A DNA stretch of 7,945 nt from SIG588 sp045599305 (GCA_045599305.1 JAZRVU010000107.1:1-7945), one strand, 5' to 3'; positions 1-7,701 are shown, counted from the stretch's first letter. Notes: generated by a model from the letters alone, not told the origin. Numbers and translations are program-made.

Positions 1-1
1 C

Positions 2-922
2 GCCTGTCTGCGGCTGTGTGCGGCGTTCCGGCGTGACTGCCGCCGTCTGCCGCTGGCGGCTGACCAAAAGGGCGAGCGGGTGATGGCCACGCTGATGGGC
101 ATTGCACTGCCGGTCTCGGCCACGCGGTATCTCAACACGGCGCTGCACACGGTGGAAAATCTGCTGGTGCCGGATCGCCTGAGCGTCTACACCGCCTCCC
201 GCGCGGCGGCACTGGCACAGTTCGGGTGCCTCAAAGGCATGGCGATGCCGCTGCTCTTTTTCCCTGCCTCTTTTCTGTCGGCCATCGGCACACTGCTCAT
301 CCCCGAGATCTCGGAGGCGGCGGCGCTGGGACGGCAGGACAAGGTGCGGGCGGCCGTCAGCCGCACCCTCACCGTCACCCTCACCGCCTCCACGCTGGTG
401 GCGGGCGCGTTTTATCTCTATGCTCCGCAGCTCGGGCAGTTGCTCTATCACAGCGACGAGGTGGGGATCCTGCTGCGGGTGCTGGCGCCGCTGCTGCCCG
501 CCATGTATACCGAAAGCATGGCGGACGCGATTTTGAAAGGGCTGGACCAGCAGGTGAGTTCTCTGCGCTACAGTGTCATCGACTCGGCGCTGCGCATCCT
601 GCTGACGGTGGTGCTGGTGCCCCGCACGGGCATGGCGGGCTTTTTGTTCGTGATGACGGTGAGCAATCTGCTGGTGGCGTTTTTGAACCTGCACCGCCTG
701 CTCAAGGTGACGGGCATGAAGCCGGACTGGCGGCGCTGGGCGGTGATCCCGCTTTGTGCGCTGGCGATCGCGGCGGTCGGCGCCGTGGGGCTTTCGCACG
801 TGGCACCGGTGGCGGCGCTGCCGATGCCGCTTTCCGTGCTGGGCGGCGGCACGGTGCTGGCGGGACTGTACGGCGGGATGCTGCTGGCGGTCGGCCGGCC
901 GGAAAAGAAGATGCCAACATAA
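2..922 (+). CDS. SpoVB/MOP-superfamily polysaccharide flippase, C-terminal part (5' truncated by window edge)
   Basis: The frame is open from base 2 with no start needed, so this is the last 306 residues of a longer protein; complete SpoVB-type proteins are usually about 500-550 residues. The family moves lipid-linked saccharides or cell-wall precursors across the cytoplasmic membrane, and SpoVB itself acts in spore cortex formation. The fragment is a run of hydrophobic segments. The stretch at fragment residues 79-106, starting GMAMPLLFFP and ending LLIPEISEA, is typical of SpoVB-like proteins. A later segment near LLAPLLPAMYTESMADAILKG, followed by a GLDQQ turn, also matches the family. The C-terminus is basic (GRPEKKMPT). 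The stop codon abuts the terminator stem. It faces the LCP gene convergently. Paralogues of this family (SpoVB, YtgP, YkvU, MurJ-like) cannot be told apart from the C-terminus alone, so no symbol is given. Confidence 0.85.
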   Translation, partial: ACLRLCAAFRRDCRRLPLAADQKGERVMATLMGIALPVSATRYLNTALHTVENLLVPDRLSVYTASRAAALAQFGCLKGMAMPLLFFPASFLSAIGTLLIPEISEAAALGRQDKVRAAVSRTLTVTLTASTLVAGAFYLYAPQLGQLLYHSDEVGILLRVLAPLLPAMYTESMADAILKGLDQQVSSLRYSVIDSALRILLTVVLVPRTGMAGFLFVMTVSNLLVAFLNLHRLLKVTGMKPDWRRWAVIPLCALAIAAVGAVGLSHVAPVAALPMPLSVLGGGTVLAGLYGGMLLAVGRPEKKMPT

Positions 923-955
923 AAAAGTGTCCCACCGTGCGGTGGGACACTTTTT
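922..955. terminator. Bidirectional rho-independent terminator between convergent genes
   Basis: A perfect 15-bp stem: left arm AAAAAGTGTCCCACC at 922-936, GTGC loop, right arm at 941-955. The right arm ends in TTTTT for the + strand, and the A-run at 921-926 gives a T-run on the - strand, so it can end both the flippase transcript and the LCP transcript. The first base of the stem is the last base of the flippase stop codon; the LCP stop codon lies 11 bases from the other side. Confidence 0.93.
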
Positions 956-966
956 GGTTTCTCTTG

Positions 967-2028
967 TCAGCCTGCCCAGCGTGTCTTGTCCACGCCGTTT
1001 TCGGCAATATAGGTCTCGGGCGGGATATCGTCATAGAGGAAAGCGTGAACGACTTTGCCCGCATAGGAGAGATTGTAATATACCGTGGAGGAGCCGGTGG
1101 CGGCGCGGTAGTCCCCGTCGATCTGATATTCGGTGAGGGGCACGCGGGTCTGCTCAAAGGTGATGCCGCCGGTGAGTGCGCCGGCCAGCGAGAGGATTTC
1201 GCTATAGGAGAGGGAGGTCTGCACATAGGGCATCAGTGCCTTGATGAGGGCGGGGTACTGCGTGATGCCGGCGTTCATGGCCTTTTGGAACAGTTGTTCC
1301 ATCACATAGCGCTGGCGGTCGGTACGGCCGTAGTCGTTGTTCACACCGTCGGCGGTAGCCACATGGCGCACCCGCGCCCAGCAGACCGCCTGCACACCGC
1401 TGAGCAGCTGCTTGCCGGACTTTTTGATATAGTCGCGCGGCGTGCCCACCTCGCTCGCCATCGAGCCGATGTGGATATTGGCATCCTGCCGCTCGGCCTC
1501 GGTCACGTTGACCTCGATGCCGCCCACGGCGTTGATGATATCCACCATGCCCACGAAATTCACGGTGGCATAGTCGCGGATGTTGAGATTGAACATGGTG
1601 TTGAGCATATAGATCGACTGATCCGCGCCCCTGGGATAGACCGAGTTGAGCTTGCAGTAGCCGCGGTTCGGCAGATAGACCAATGTGTCGCGCATCACGG
1701 AGATGACCTTCACTTTGTTGTGGATCTGGTCGATGCTGATGATCATGATGGAATCGCTGTTGCCGGTGAAACTGGTGGCATTGCGGGCATCGATGCCGAA
1801 GAGGGCGATGTTGGTCACCTTTTTGGTCAGGGTGGTGTCGGTGATGCCCAACTCCTCGTTGGTCTTGTGCTCCAGCCCGCTGTCATACTGATAATCGCCG
1901 AACTGCCAGAGCAGATAGCCGAAAGTGGCTGCCAGCACGCCGCATATCGCCAGTACACAGGTGAGCAGAACATACAGCCCCTTGTGACGGCGCTTGGTCT
2001 TTTTCGTTTCGGCGGAATGTTTGGCCAT
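967..2028 (-). CDS. LytR-CpsA-Psr (LCP) family cell-wall glycopolymer ligase
   Basis: 353 residues. LCP enzymes transfer teichoic acid, capsule or related polymers from an undecaprenyl-pyrophosphate carrier to peptidoglycan, outside the membrane. Visible order: a short basic cytoplasmic N-terminus (KKTKRRHK), one transmembrane segment at about 18-41, then the extracellular LCP domain. LCP motifs are GIDAR (78-82), NSDS (90-93, the place of the usual RSDT), SVMRD (110-114, the place of IPRD), a KLNSVYPRGA stretch, VNFVGMVDIINAVGGIEV, WARVRH and GRTDRQR. The aspartates and arginines of the lipid-pyrophosphate pocket are mostly present. The domain ends near the C-terminus with only a short tail. 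Start chosen at the ATG at 2028, preceded by AAGGAAG about 6 bases upstream; a start 20 codons further upstream lacks this and would begin upstream of the predicted transcription start. It has its own promoter but could also be read from addA, 98 bases upstream on the same strand. Confidence 0.93.
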   Translation of the reverse strand: MAKHSAETKKTKRRHKGLYVLLTCVLAICGVLAATFGYLLWQFGDYQYDSGLEHKTNEELGITDTTLTKKVTNIALFGIDARNATSFTGNSDSIMIISIDQIHNKVKVISVMRDTLVYLPNRGYCKLNSVYPRGADQSIYMLNTMFNLNIRDYATVNFVGMVDIINAVGGIEVNVTEAERQDANIHIGSMASEVGTPRDYIKKSGKQLLSGVQAVCWARVRHVATADGVNNDYGRTDRQRYVMEQLFQKAMNAGITQYPALIKALMPYVQTSLSYSEILSLAGALTGGITFEQTRVPLTEYQIDGDYRAATGSSTVYYNLSYAGKVVHAFLYDDIPPETYIAENGVDKTRWAG

Positions 2029-2076
2029 GGAGTTCTTCCTTTCTTTCGACAATTTTCGTACAGTCAGTGCCCTATC

Positions 2077-2104
2077 ACTATAACACACCGGGCAGAAAAG
2101 TCAA
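2077..2104 (-). promoter_or_regulatory. Sigma-A-type promoter of the LCP gene
   Basis: On the - strand, TTGACT (2104-2099) is followed after 16 bases by TATAGT (2082-2077). Both boxes are 5/6 matches to consensus. The expected transcript start near 2070 gives a leader of about 40 bases ending in the AAGGAAG ribosome site. It lies in the gap after addA, so the LCP gene need not depend on addA transcription. Confidence 0.65.
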
Positions 2105-2126
2105 GTGACAATTTTGTAACCTTTTT

Positions 2127-5100
2127 TTAAACGGGGATCACCCGCTGCAGCGCGAAGGAATAGAGCAGCCGCTCCCGCACGGGGGCACCCAGTTCCGGCT
2201 CCAGTGCGTCGGCATACAGCGCCAGCTGTGCGCGGTAGCGGTCGGCCAGTTCCTGCGGCGTGCTCACCCGGTCGGTCTTGTAGTCCACAATGACGTAGCC
2301 GTCCCCCTCCGCAAAGACGCAGTCGGCGATGCCCTGAATGAGCACCTGCTCATCGCCCGCCGTTTCGGGGGGCAGATCGGTGCAGAAGGTGACGGGGCGT
2401 TCCACCGCAAAGGCGTATTCCCGGCGCACATCCGGCGAGCGCTGTATGCGGCGGTAGAGATCGCTGCCGAAAAAGGCGGCCAGCCGCGGCAGCGACAGGC
2501 TGTTGCCCTGTGCCGGGGAGAGATAGCCGCCCTCCACCAGACGGCGCACTTCGGCGGCCGGATCGGCTGCCGCGGCCTCATAGCGAGCGAACTGCATGAA
2601 CTGGTGCATGGCGGTGCCGCGCTCGGCGGGGGACAGGGTGCTCTCGCCCAAAAAGGCGGGACGGGCAGTGGCCACGAACGATTCCGAAAGCCCCTTGTGT
2701 GCCAGAACGGAGGCGGCCATCTTGGCCGGGACAGAGCCCAGCGCGGCATAGGGGTACTGATAGGCAAGGCGGGTGTCCAGCGCCTGCAGCCACTCCTCAT
2801 CCGCGGGCACGTCCTGTGCCGCGGCGGTGTCGGCCGCGGCGGCATCCGGCGGGGCGGTCATCAGGATGTGCAGCCGTTCTTCACAGGGCAGCGGTTCCAA
2901 GGCGTCCGCGCCCGCCAGCGCCCGCAGAAAGCAGGCGTCGGGGTGGCGCATCAGCGCCATCAGCAGCCATTCGGCAAAACTGTTCACGCCGATGACGGCA
3001 CCTGCCGACAGGTGAGGGGTGTCGGGGACGAGAGCCGCCGCGGCTGCCGCCATTTTTTTGATATCGCCCGAGATGACCAGACAGAGCCGCTCCCGCGCAC
3101 GGGTGAGCGCCACATAGAGGATGCGCAGACTTTCGGCGCGCTCGTCCCGGCGGATGCGCTGTGCCAGCGCCCGCTTTTGCAGACCGGCAAAATGGTCGCC
3201 GGTCTCGGTGTCGTGCCACTCCAGCCCCATGCCCAGCTCGCGGTGGAGCAGCAGGGCACCGGTGGCGGACTGATCGTTGAACCGGTGCATCCCGGCCAGA
3301 AACACCACGGGGTACTCCAACCCCTTGGAGGCGTGGATGCTGAGGATGTGTACCACGTCGGTACCGCCGCTTACCGGGGCGGGCACATCGCCGCCGCTGC
3401 GCTCGCTCTCACTGTCGATGAAATGCAGAAAGGCGGAAAGACCGCGGTAGCCGTTTTGCTCAAATCCGTGCGCCATATCCAGCAGTTTCTGCAGGTTGGC
3501 GGTGCGCTGTTCGCCGCCGCGGCGTGCCCCCATGACGGCGGGCAGCGCGGTCTCCTCGTAGATCTGCGAAAGCAGGCGGTCGGCCGGCAGGACGGCGGCC
3601 AGCGTGCGCAGCCGCTCGGTGCTTTTCAGAAAGTCGGTACAGCGGGCGGCCAGCGCATCCTCCCGGCGGGCGCGGCGCCGCAGTGCCACAAACAGCGGCG
3701 CGTGGCGGTCGGCCTCGCGCAGGGCGGCCATGTCGTCCGGCGTGAACGCGAACAGCGGGGACAACAGCACCGCGAGCAGGGAGATATCCTGCAGCGGGTT
3801 GTCCAAAAACCGCAGCAATGACAGAGCGCACCCCACCTCCGGTGACGTGAAGAAGCCGTTGCCGGTGCCCGACTGGGCGGGGATGCCCAGCCGGTTGAGT
3901 TCATCGGCGTAAAAGGCGGCGTGTCCCTTGGTGCTGCGCAGCAGGATGCAGATATCACCGAAACGGCAGGCGCGTTCTCCCTCTTTGTCTTTCACGGGGG
4001 TGCCCAGCAGTTCGCGGATGCGGGTGGCGATCACCCGCGCCTCCGCCACCTCGGTGATATCCTCCCGATCACTGTCGGCGGTGTCCACCAGCAGCAGATC
4101 GGCGGCGTCATCTTCGTGGGGGGGATAGTCGGCGCGGGCCACCAGCTGCTCGCCGTCATCGTAATCCACGCCGCATACGGCGGCTGTCATCAGTTGGGAG
4201 AAGATGAGATTCACCGTTTCGGTGACGCTTTTGCGGCTGCGGAAATTGTGTCCCAGCCGGATGGCGGCGGGATAGGTCACGCCGTCAAAGGCGGGGTAGC
4301 GATCCCGCCGGGCGATGAACTGGCCCGGCGTGGCGTTGCGGAAGGAATAGATGCTTTGTTTGATATCCCCCACGAAAAACAGGTTTCGTTCCCCGTCGGA
4401 AACGGCGCTGAACAGGCACTCCTGCGTGGGGTTGGTGTCCTGATACTCGTCCACCATCACATGGGAAAAGCGGGCGGCCACCTCCCGCGCGAGCGGGGTG
4501 CGGTGCCAGCCGCCGTCCTCCTCCGGCTCGGCGAGCAGACGCAGGGCAAAATGCTCCAGATCGTCAAAATCCAGCAGATCCTTCTGCTGTTTCTTCTCGG
4601 CATAGCGCGCGGTGAACGCTCTCACGAGCGCGCACAGTTTTCCCACCACCGGCGCCAGATCCGCCGTGACCTTTTGGATGACGGATTCCTCTGCCACGAA
4701 AAGTTCCGGGAGTTTTTCCGCTTTTTCCTTGGCTTTTTTGCGCAGCGCCTGGATCTGTTCTTTCAGAATGGGGTCGGGGCAGTTGCGCACCTGCGGCATA
4801 CGGTCAAAGGACAAATGTCCCACGGCCGCCAGCCGTTCGTCCCACGAAAGGGTGTCGAGTATGTCATCCAGCCGCTGATACGCGGCCTGATCCTGCGCGA
4901 TCACGGCGGCATATCCGCCAAGCCAGTCCGCCTTGTCACACAGACGCAGTGCCTGCGCGCAGAACTGCACGCACTCGTCCAGCGCGTTGTGCGCGGTGCG
5001 GATGAGTTCCTGTCCGCAGAGAGTATCGTCCACGGGCAGCAGCGTGTGCCACGCGGCCTCCTGCGAGGCGAGCCACCGCTCGGGAAAGGGGTCGGCCTCC

Positions 5101-5651
5101 ACGAAATCGAAAAGCTGCTCGATCCGCCCTGCCAGCTGCCTGTCGTCCCGGCGGCCGCCCAGCATGGCCGCCAGCCGCTCAAAATCGGGGTCGTGTGCGG
5201 CATAGGCCTCGTTTAAGATCTCGTCCATCGCCTGCGCCCGCAGTGGGGCGGTCTCGGATTCCTCCGCCACCCGAAAACGGGGAGAGACCCCGTCCAGCAG
5301 GTGAAAATGCTCGCGGATGAGGTCACCGCAGAAGCTGTGCACCGTGCTGATGGAGGCGTTCGGCAGCAGCATGAGCTGCCGGCGCAGACGGGCGTTGTGC
5401 GGCTCTTCCTTCAGCCGTTCGGTGAGCGAGCGGGTCAGCCGCTGCTTCATTTCGGCGGCCGCCGCTTTGGTGAAGGTGACGACCAGCAGGCTGTCCACAT
5501 CGACCGGCGTGACCGGATCGGTGATCAGACGGGTCACCCGTTCCACCAGTACGGCCGTTTTGCCCGAGCCGGCGGCAGCCGAGACCAGCACGGTGCCGGC
5601 CGCATCCAGACATTGCCGCTGTTCGGCCGTCCATTCGCGTGTATCTGCCAT
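2127..5651 (-). CDS. addA: ATP-dependent helicase/nuclease subunit A (AddA)
   Basis: 1174 residues, the usual AddA length. AddA is the UvrD-like 3'-5' helicase and one of the two nucleases of AddAB, which resects DNA double-strand ends up to Chi and loads RecA. All superfamily 1 motifs are visible: Q motif WTAEQRQCLDA (7-17), Walker A AAGSGKT (26-32), motif Ia VTFTKAAAAEM (58-68), STVHSFC, Walker B DEYQDT (401-406), motif III GDIKQSIYSFR, motif IV GHNFRSRKS, motif V IHASKGLEY (772-780) and motif VI LYVALTRARER (845-855). The C-terminal RecB-type nuclease keeps GTAMH (H1016), GIAD (D1110) and DYKTD (D1123, K1125), so it looks catalytically intact. Start chosen at the ATG at 5651, with GAGGTGG about 6 bases upstream; the GTG at 5660 overlaps that site. 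addB, normally the adjacent gene, is absent: upstream lies a divergent capF. No clear terminator follows, so transcription may continue into the LCP gene. Confidence 0.97.
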   Translation of the reverse strand: MADTREWTAEQRQCLDAAGTVLVSAAAGSGKTAVLVERVTRLITDPVTPVDVDSLLVVTFTKAAAAEMKQRLTRSLTERLKEEPHNARLRRQLMLLPNASISTVHSFCGDLIREHFHLLDGVSPRFRVAEESETAPLRAQAMDEILNEAYAAHDPDFERLAAMLGGRRDDRQLAGRIEQLFDFVEADPFPERWLASQEAAWHTLLPVDDTLCGQELIRTAHNALDECVQFCAQALRLCDKADWLGGYAAVIAQDQAAYQRLDDILDTLSWDERLAAVGHLSFDRMPQVRNCPDPILKEQIQALRKKAKEKAEKLPELFVAEESVIQKVTADLAPVVGKLCALVRAFTARYAEKKQQKDLLDFDDLEHFALRLLAEPEEDGGWHRTPLAREVAARFSHVMVDEYQDTNPTQECLFSAVSDGERNLFFVGDIKQSIYSFRNATPGQFIARRDRYPAFDGVTYPAAIRLGHNFRSRKSVTETVNLIFSQLMTAAVCGVDYDDGEQLVARADYPPHEDDAADLLLVDTADSDREDITEVAEARVIATRIRELLGTPVKDKEGERACRFGDICILLRSTKGHAAFYADELNRLGIPAQSGTGNGFFTSPEVGCALSLLRFLDNPLQDISLLAVLLSPLFAFTPDDMAALREADRHAPLFVALRRRARREDALAARCTDFLKSTERLRTLAAVLPADRLLSQIYEETALPAVMGARRGGEQRTANLQKLLDMAHGFEQNGYRGLSAFLHFIDSESERSGGDVPAPVSGGTDVVHILSIHASKGLEYPVVFLAGMHRFNDQSATGALLLHRELGMGLEWHDTETGDHFAGLQKRALAQRIRRDERAESLRILYVALTRARERLCLVISGDIKKMAAAAAALVPDTPHLSAGAVIGVNSFAEWLLMALMRHPDACFLRALAGADALEPLPCEERLHILMTAPPDAAAADTAAAQDVPADEEWLQALDTRLAYQYPYAALGSVPAKMAASVLAHKGLSESFVATARPAFLGESTLSPAERGTAMHQFMQFARYEAAAADPAAEVRRLVEGGYLSPAQGNSLSLPRLAAFFGSDLYRRIQRSPDVRREYAFAVERPVTFCTDLPPETAGDEQVLIQGIADCVFAEGDGYVIVDYKTDRVSTPQELADRYRAQLALYADALEPELGAPVRERLLYSFALQRVIPV

Positions 5652-5681
5652 TTCGCCCACCTCTTTTCATTATACATATGT

Positions 5682-5710
5682 ATTGTAACACATTCCCCGT
5701 GCAAATACAA
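5682..5710 (-). promoter_or_regulatory. Candidate promoter of addA
   Basis: On the - strand TTGTAT (5710-5705), a 17-base spacer and TACAAT (5687-5682) give a good -10 and a weak -35. The leader would be about 25 bases and include the GAGGTGG ribosome site. A second TATAAT at 5670-5665 (- strand) has no recognisable -35 at the right distance and would leave almost no room for the ribosome site. Confidence 0.4.
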
Positions 5711-5726
5711 CCGAAAAGCAAAGAAT

Positions 5727-5755
5727 TTGACAAACGGCGCGGGGCGGTCTATAAT
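5727..5755 (+). promoter_or_regulatory. Perfect-consensus sigma-A promoter driving capF
   Basis: TTGACA at 5727-5732, a 17-base spacer and TATAAT at 5750-5755: both hexamers match consensus exactly at the optimal spacing. The predicted start near 5762 leaves a leader of about 18 bases before the capF ATG. This rules out the longer in-frame reading that begins upstream of the promoter. Confidence 0.88.
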
Positions 5756-5779
5756 GAAAAACAGATTGGGGGCAGGAAT

Positions 5780-6979
5780 ATGAACATTCTTATCACGGGC
5801 GCGGCCGGATTTGTGGGCAAAAACCTCACGGCGGCGCTGCAAAGCATCAGGGACGGCAAGGATCGCACCCGTCCCGACCTGACGGTGGGGGAGATCGACC
5901 TTTTCGATGTGGACACCCCGTCCGAAGAACTGGCGCGCTTTTGTGCCCGGGCGGATTTCGTATTCCATCTGGCCGGGGTGAACCGCCCGAAGGACACCGC
6001 CGAATTCATGGCGGGCAATTTCGGTTTTTCCTCCACGCTGCTCGATACCCTGCGTGCGTGCGGCAACACCTGCCCCGTCATGCTCTCCAGTTCGGTGCAG
6101 GCCACGGGACTGGGCCGTTTTGCCGGCAGCGAATACGGCAAAAGCAAAAAGGCGGGGGAGGATCTGTTCTTTTCCTATGCCGAAAAGACCGGCGCCCGCG
6201 TGCTGGTCTACCGTTTCCCGAATCTGTTCGGCAAATGGTGCCGCCCCAATTACAATTCCGCGGTGGCCACCTTCTGCCACAATATAGCACGCGGCCTGCC
6301 CGTCACGGTGAACGACCCCGCCACCCGACTGGAACTTTTGTACATCGACGATCTGGTGGCGGAGATGCTCGATGCGCTGGAGGGGCACGCCCACCGCTGC
6401 CGGTACGAGGGGCTGACGGCCGTGCCGGACGAGGCCGGCGCGTTCTGCGCGGTGCCCGTCACGCATGAGGTGACGCTGGGCGAGATCGTGTCGCTGCTGG
6501 AGCAGTTCGCGGCGCAGCCCGCCACACTGGATATGCCCGATATCCCCGCGGGCAGTTTCCAAAAGAAACTGTATTCGACCTATCTGTCCTATCTGCCGCC
6601 CGAAAAGGTGGCCTTCCCCCTGAAAGTGAACGCCGACGAGCGGGGCATCTTCACCGAGCTGCTGCACACCGTGAGCGGCGGGCAGTTCAGCGTGAATGTG
6701 TCAAAGCCCGGCCTCACCAAGGGGCAGCACTGGCACCATTCCAAATGGGAATTTTTCATCGTGGTGTCGGGACGGGCGCTCATCCGCGAGCGGCGGCTGG
6801 ACAGCGACGAGGTGCTGGAATTCATCGTCAGCGGCGACTGCCCCACGGCGGTGCATATGCTGCCCGGCTACACCCACAGCATCGTGAATCTTTCCGACAC
6901 GGGGGATCTTGTGACGCTGATGTGGGCCAATGAACGGTTCGACCCGACCCACCCGGACACCTTTTTCGAGCCGGTATGA
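5780..6979 (+). CDS. capF: CapF-type UDP-2-acetamido-2,6-dideoxy-hexulose reductase (SDR plus cupin)
   Basis: 399 residues; recognised as the CapF/WbjC/FnlB family. These bifunctional cytoplasmic enzymes act between CapE and CapG on the route to UDP-N-acetyl-L-fucosamine, a precursor of capsule and O-antigen: the metal-binding cupin epimerises C3 and the SDR domain reduces the keto sugar with NADPH. Visible: Rossmann glycine motif TGAAGFVG (6-13), HLAGVNRP, LSSSVQATG (SSS at 103-105), Y119-xxx-K123 in EYGKSKKAGE, and the family signature FPNLFGKWCRPNYNSAVATF. After a linker with YSTYLSYLP comes the cupin, with GQHWHHSKWEF (H317, H319, H320, E324) and GYTHSI (H366) as likely metal ligands, ending in MWANERFDPTHPDTFF. 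Start chosen at the ATG at 5780: it follows GGGGGCAGGA and matches the family N-terminus. It is about 30 residues longer than I recall for the S. aureus protein, mainly by a longer stretch before HLAGVNRP. capE and capG are not nearby. Confidence 0.94.
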   Translation: MNILITGAAGFVGKNLTAALQSIRDGKDRTRPDLTVGEIDLFDVDTPSEELARFCARADFVFHLAGVNRPKDTAEFMAGNFGFSSTLLDTLRACGNTCPVMLSSSVQATGLGRFAGSEYGKSKKAGEDLFFSYAEKTGARVLVYRFPNLFGKWCRPNYNSAVATFCHNIARGLPVTVNDPATRLELLYIDDLVAEMLDALEGHAHRCRYEGLTAVPDEAGAFCAVPVTHEVTLGEIVSLLEQFAAQPATLDMPDIPAGSFQKKLYSTYLSYLPPEKVAFPLKVNADERGIFTELLHTVSGGQFSVNVSKPGLTKGQHWHHSKWEFFIVVSGRALIRERRLDSDEVLEFIVSGDCPTAVHMLPGYTHSIVNLSDTGDLVTLMWANERFDPTHPDTFFEPV

Positions 6980-6993
6980 AAGGGGCGTACGCG

Positions 6994-7701
6994 ATGAACG
7001 AAACGGCGCCGACACTGGTGAAGACGCCTCTGTTCACGGCGCTGGCCGTCCTGCAGACGGCGTGGCCGGTGCTGACCCTGCTGCACGGCTTCACCCATGT
7101 GCCGGCCGAACTGGCGGAGTACATCGAGGGGCTTTCCCCCACGGGCGGGCTGGCGGATATGCTGGGACTGGTGATGGAGTACTGGCCGTTCGTGCTGGTG
7201 CTCACCCTGCTGCCCGCCGCGGCGCTTTCGGCGGGACTGTGGCAGATGCGCACGGCCGCCCGCGCCGGTGACACCGCCCGCCTTGCGGCCGCCGTCGGCC
7301 GGGTGCGCGGGGCGCGCATCGCCGCATTCGTGTGGGGGTTGCTGCTGATCGCGGGCGCGGCGGTGCTCGCGGTGGGGACGGTGCACCTGCAAAGCGTGCG
7401 GGCATCGGTACTGTTCCCGATTTTGGCGGCGGTGGCCGCCCTGTGTCTGGCGGCGGTATCGTTGCCGCTGATCACGGCGCTGTCGTCGGTGCGGCGGGGC
7501 ACACGGCGCGGAGTAACAGTCGCGGCGGTGCTTGCCTTTGCCGGCGGGGCGCTTTCCTGCCTCATGGCTCTTTCCGGCGAGGCGCTGACGGCCTCGGTGA
7601 AAGATCTGTGCGCCGCGGGTGCGGCCATCCTGTGCGGTGTGCTGCTGTGGCGGTATCGCCGAGCCATAAAAGCCAAAATAAGCGATGTCCCTTCTGCCTG
7701 A
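6994..7701 (+). CDS. Predicted six-span membrane protein of unknown function, coupled to capF
   Basis: 235 residues; I do not recognise a family. Hydrophobic segments lie at about 13-33, 62-83, 109-130, 139-163, 174-194 and 199-219, with no obvious signal peptide, enzyme motif or nucleotide-binding motif. The loop at 84-108 is rich in R and A (RTAARAGDTARLAAAVGRVRGAR), the loop at 164-173 is basic (SSVRRGTRRG), and the tail is basic (RYRRAIKAK); by the positive-inside rule these three lie in the cytoplasm. Segment 2 is preceded by an acidic, proline-containing loop. Start chosen at the ATG at 6994, with AAAGGGG 8 bases upstream. An in-frame ATG at 6976 overlaps the capF stop as ATGA and would add six residues (MKGAYA), so translational coupling is possible either way. 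It is surely co-transcribed with capF and closes the operon at the terminator that contains its stop codon. A role in envelope work is a guess from position only. Confidence 0.8.
   Translation: MNETAPTLVKTPLFTALAVLQTAWPVLTLLHGFTHVPAELAEYIEGLSPTGGLADMLGLVMEYWPFVLVLTLLPAAALSAGLWQMRTAARAGDTARLAAAVGRVRGARIAAFVWGLLLIAGAAVLAVGTVHLQSVRASVLFPILAAVAALCLAAVSLPLITALSSVRRGTRRGVTVAAVLAFAGGALSCLMALSGEALTASVKDLCAAGAAILCGVLLWRYRRAIKAKISDVPSA

Noticed and set aside
1752..1763. NSDS in place of the usual RSD(T) in the LCP domain as a possible loss of a substrate-binding arginine
   Set aside because: As I recall, many clostridial LCP proteins have GNSD...MRD at these places, so it looks like a clade trait rather than a defect.
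226..2130. A 634-codon + strand open frame running across the flippase and antisense to the LCP gene
   Set aside because: It crosses the terminator hairpin and two well-supported genes, and its translation is a repetitive A/G/R/H-rich product typical of antisense frames in GC-rich DNA.
2604..5216. Two long + strand open frames (2604-3821 and 3921-5216) opposite addA
   Set aside because: They are antisense to a complete addA with every helicase and nuclease motif; composition is low-complexity and no domain is visible.
5652..5660. GTG at 5660 as the addA start, adding three residues
   Set aside because: It overlaps the Shine-Dalgarno for the ATG at 5651, and has no better site of its own.
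5639..5779. A 47-codon N-terminal extension of capF
   Set aside because: It would start inside addA and be upstream of the perfect promoter and its predicted transcript start; the family N-terminus begins at the ATG at 5780.
5534..6667. A 377-codon - strand frame opposite capF that runs into the addA start
   Set aside because: capF is recognised with full motifs and a consensus promoter; the antisense product has no recognisable features.
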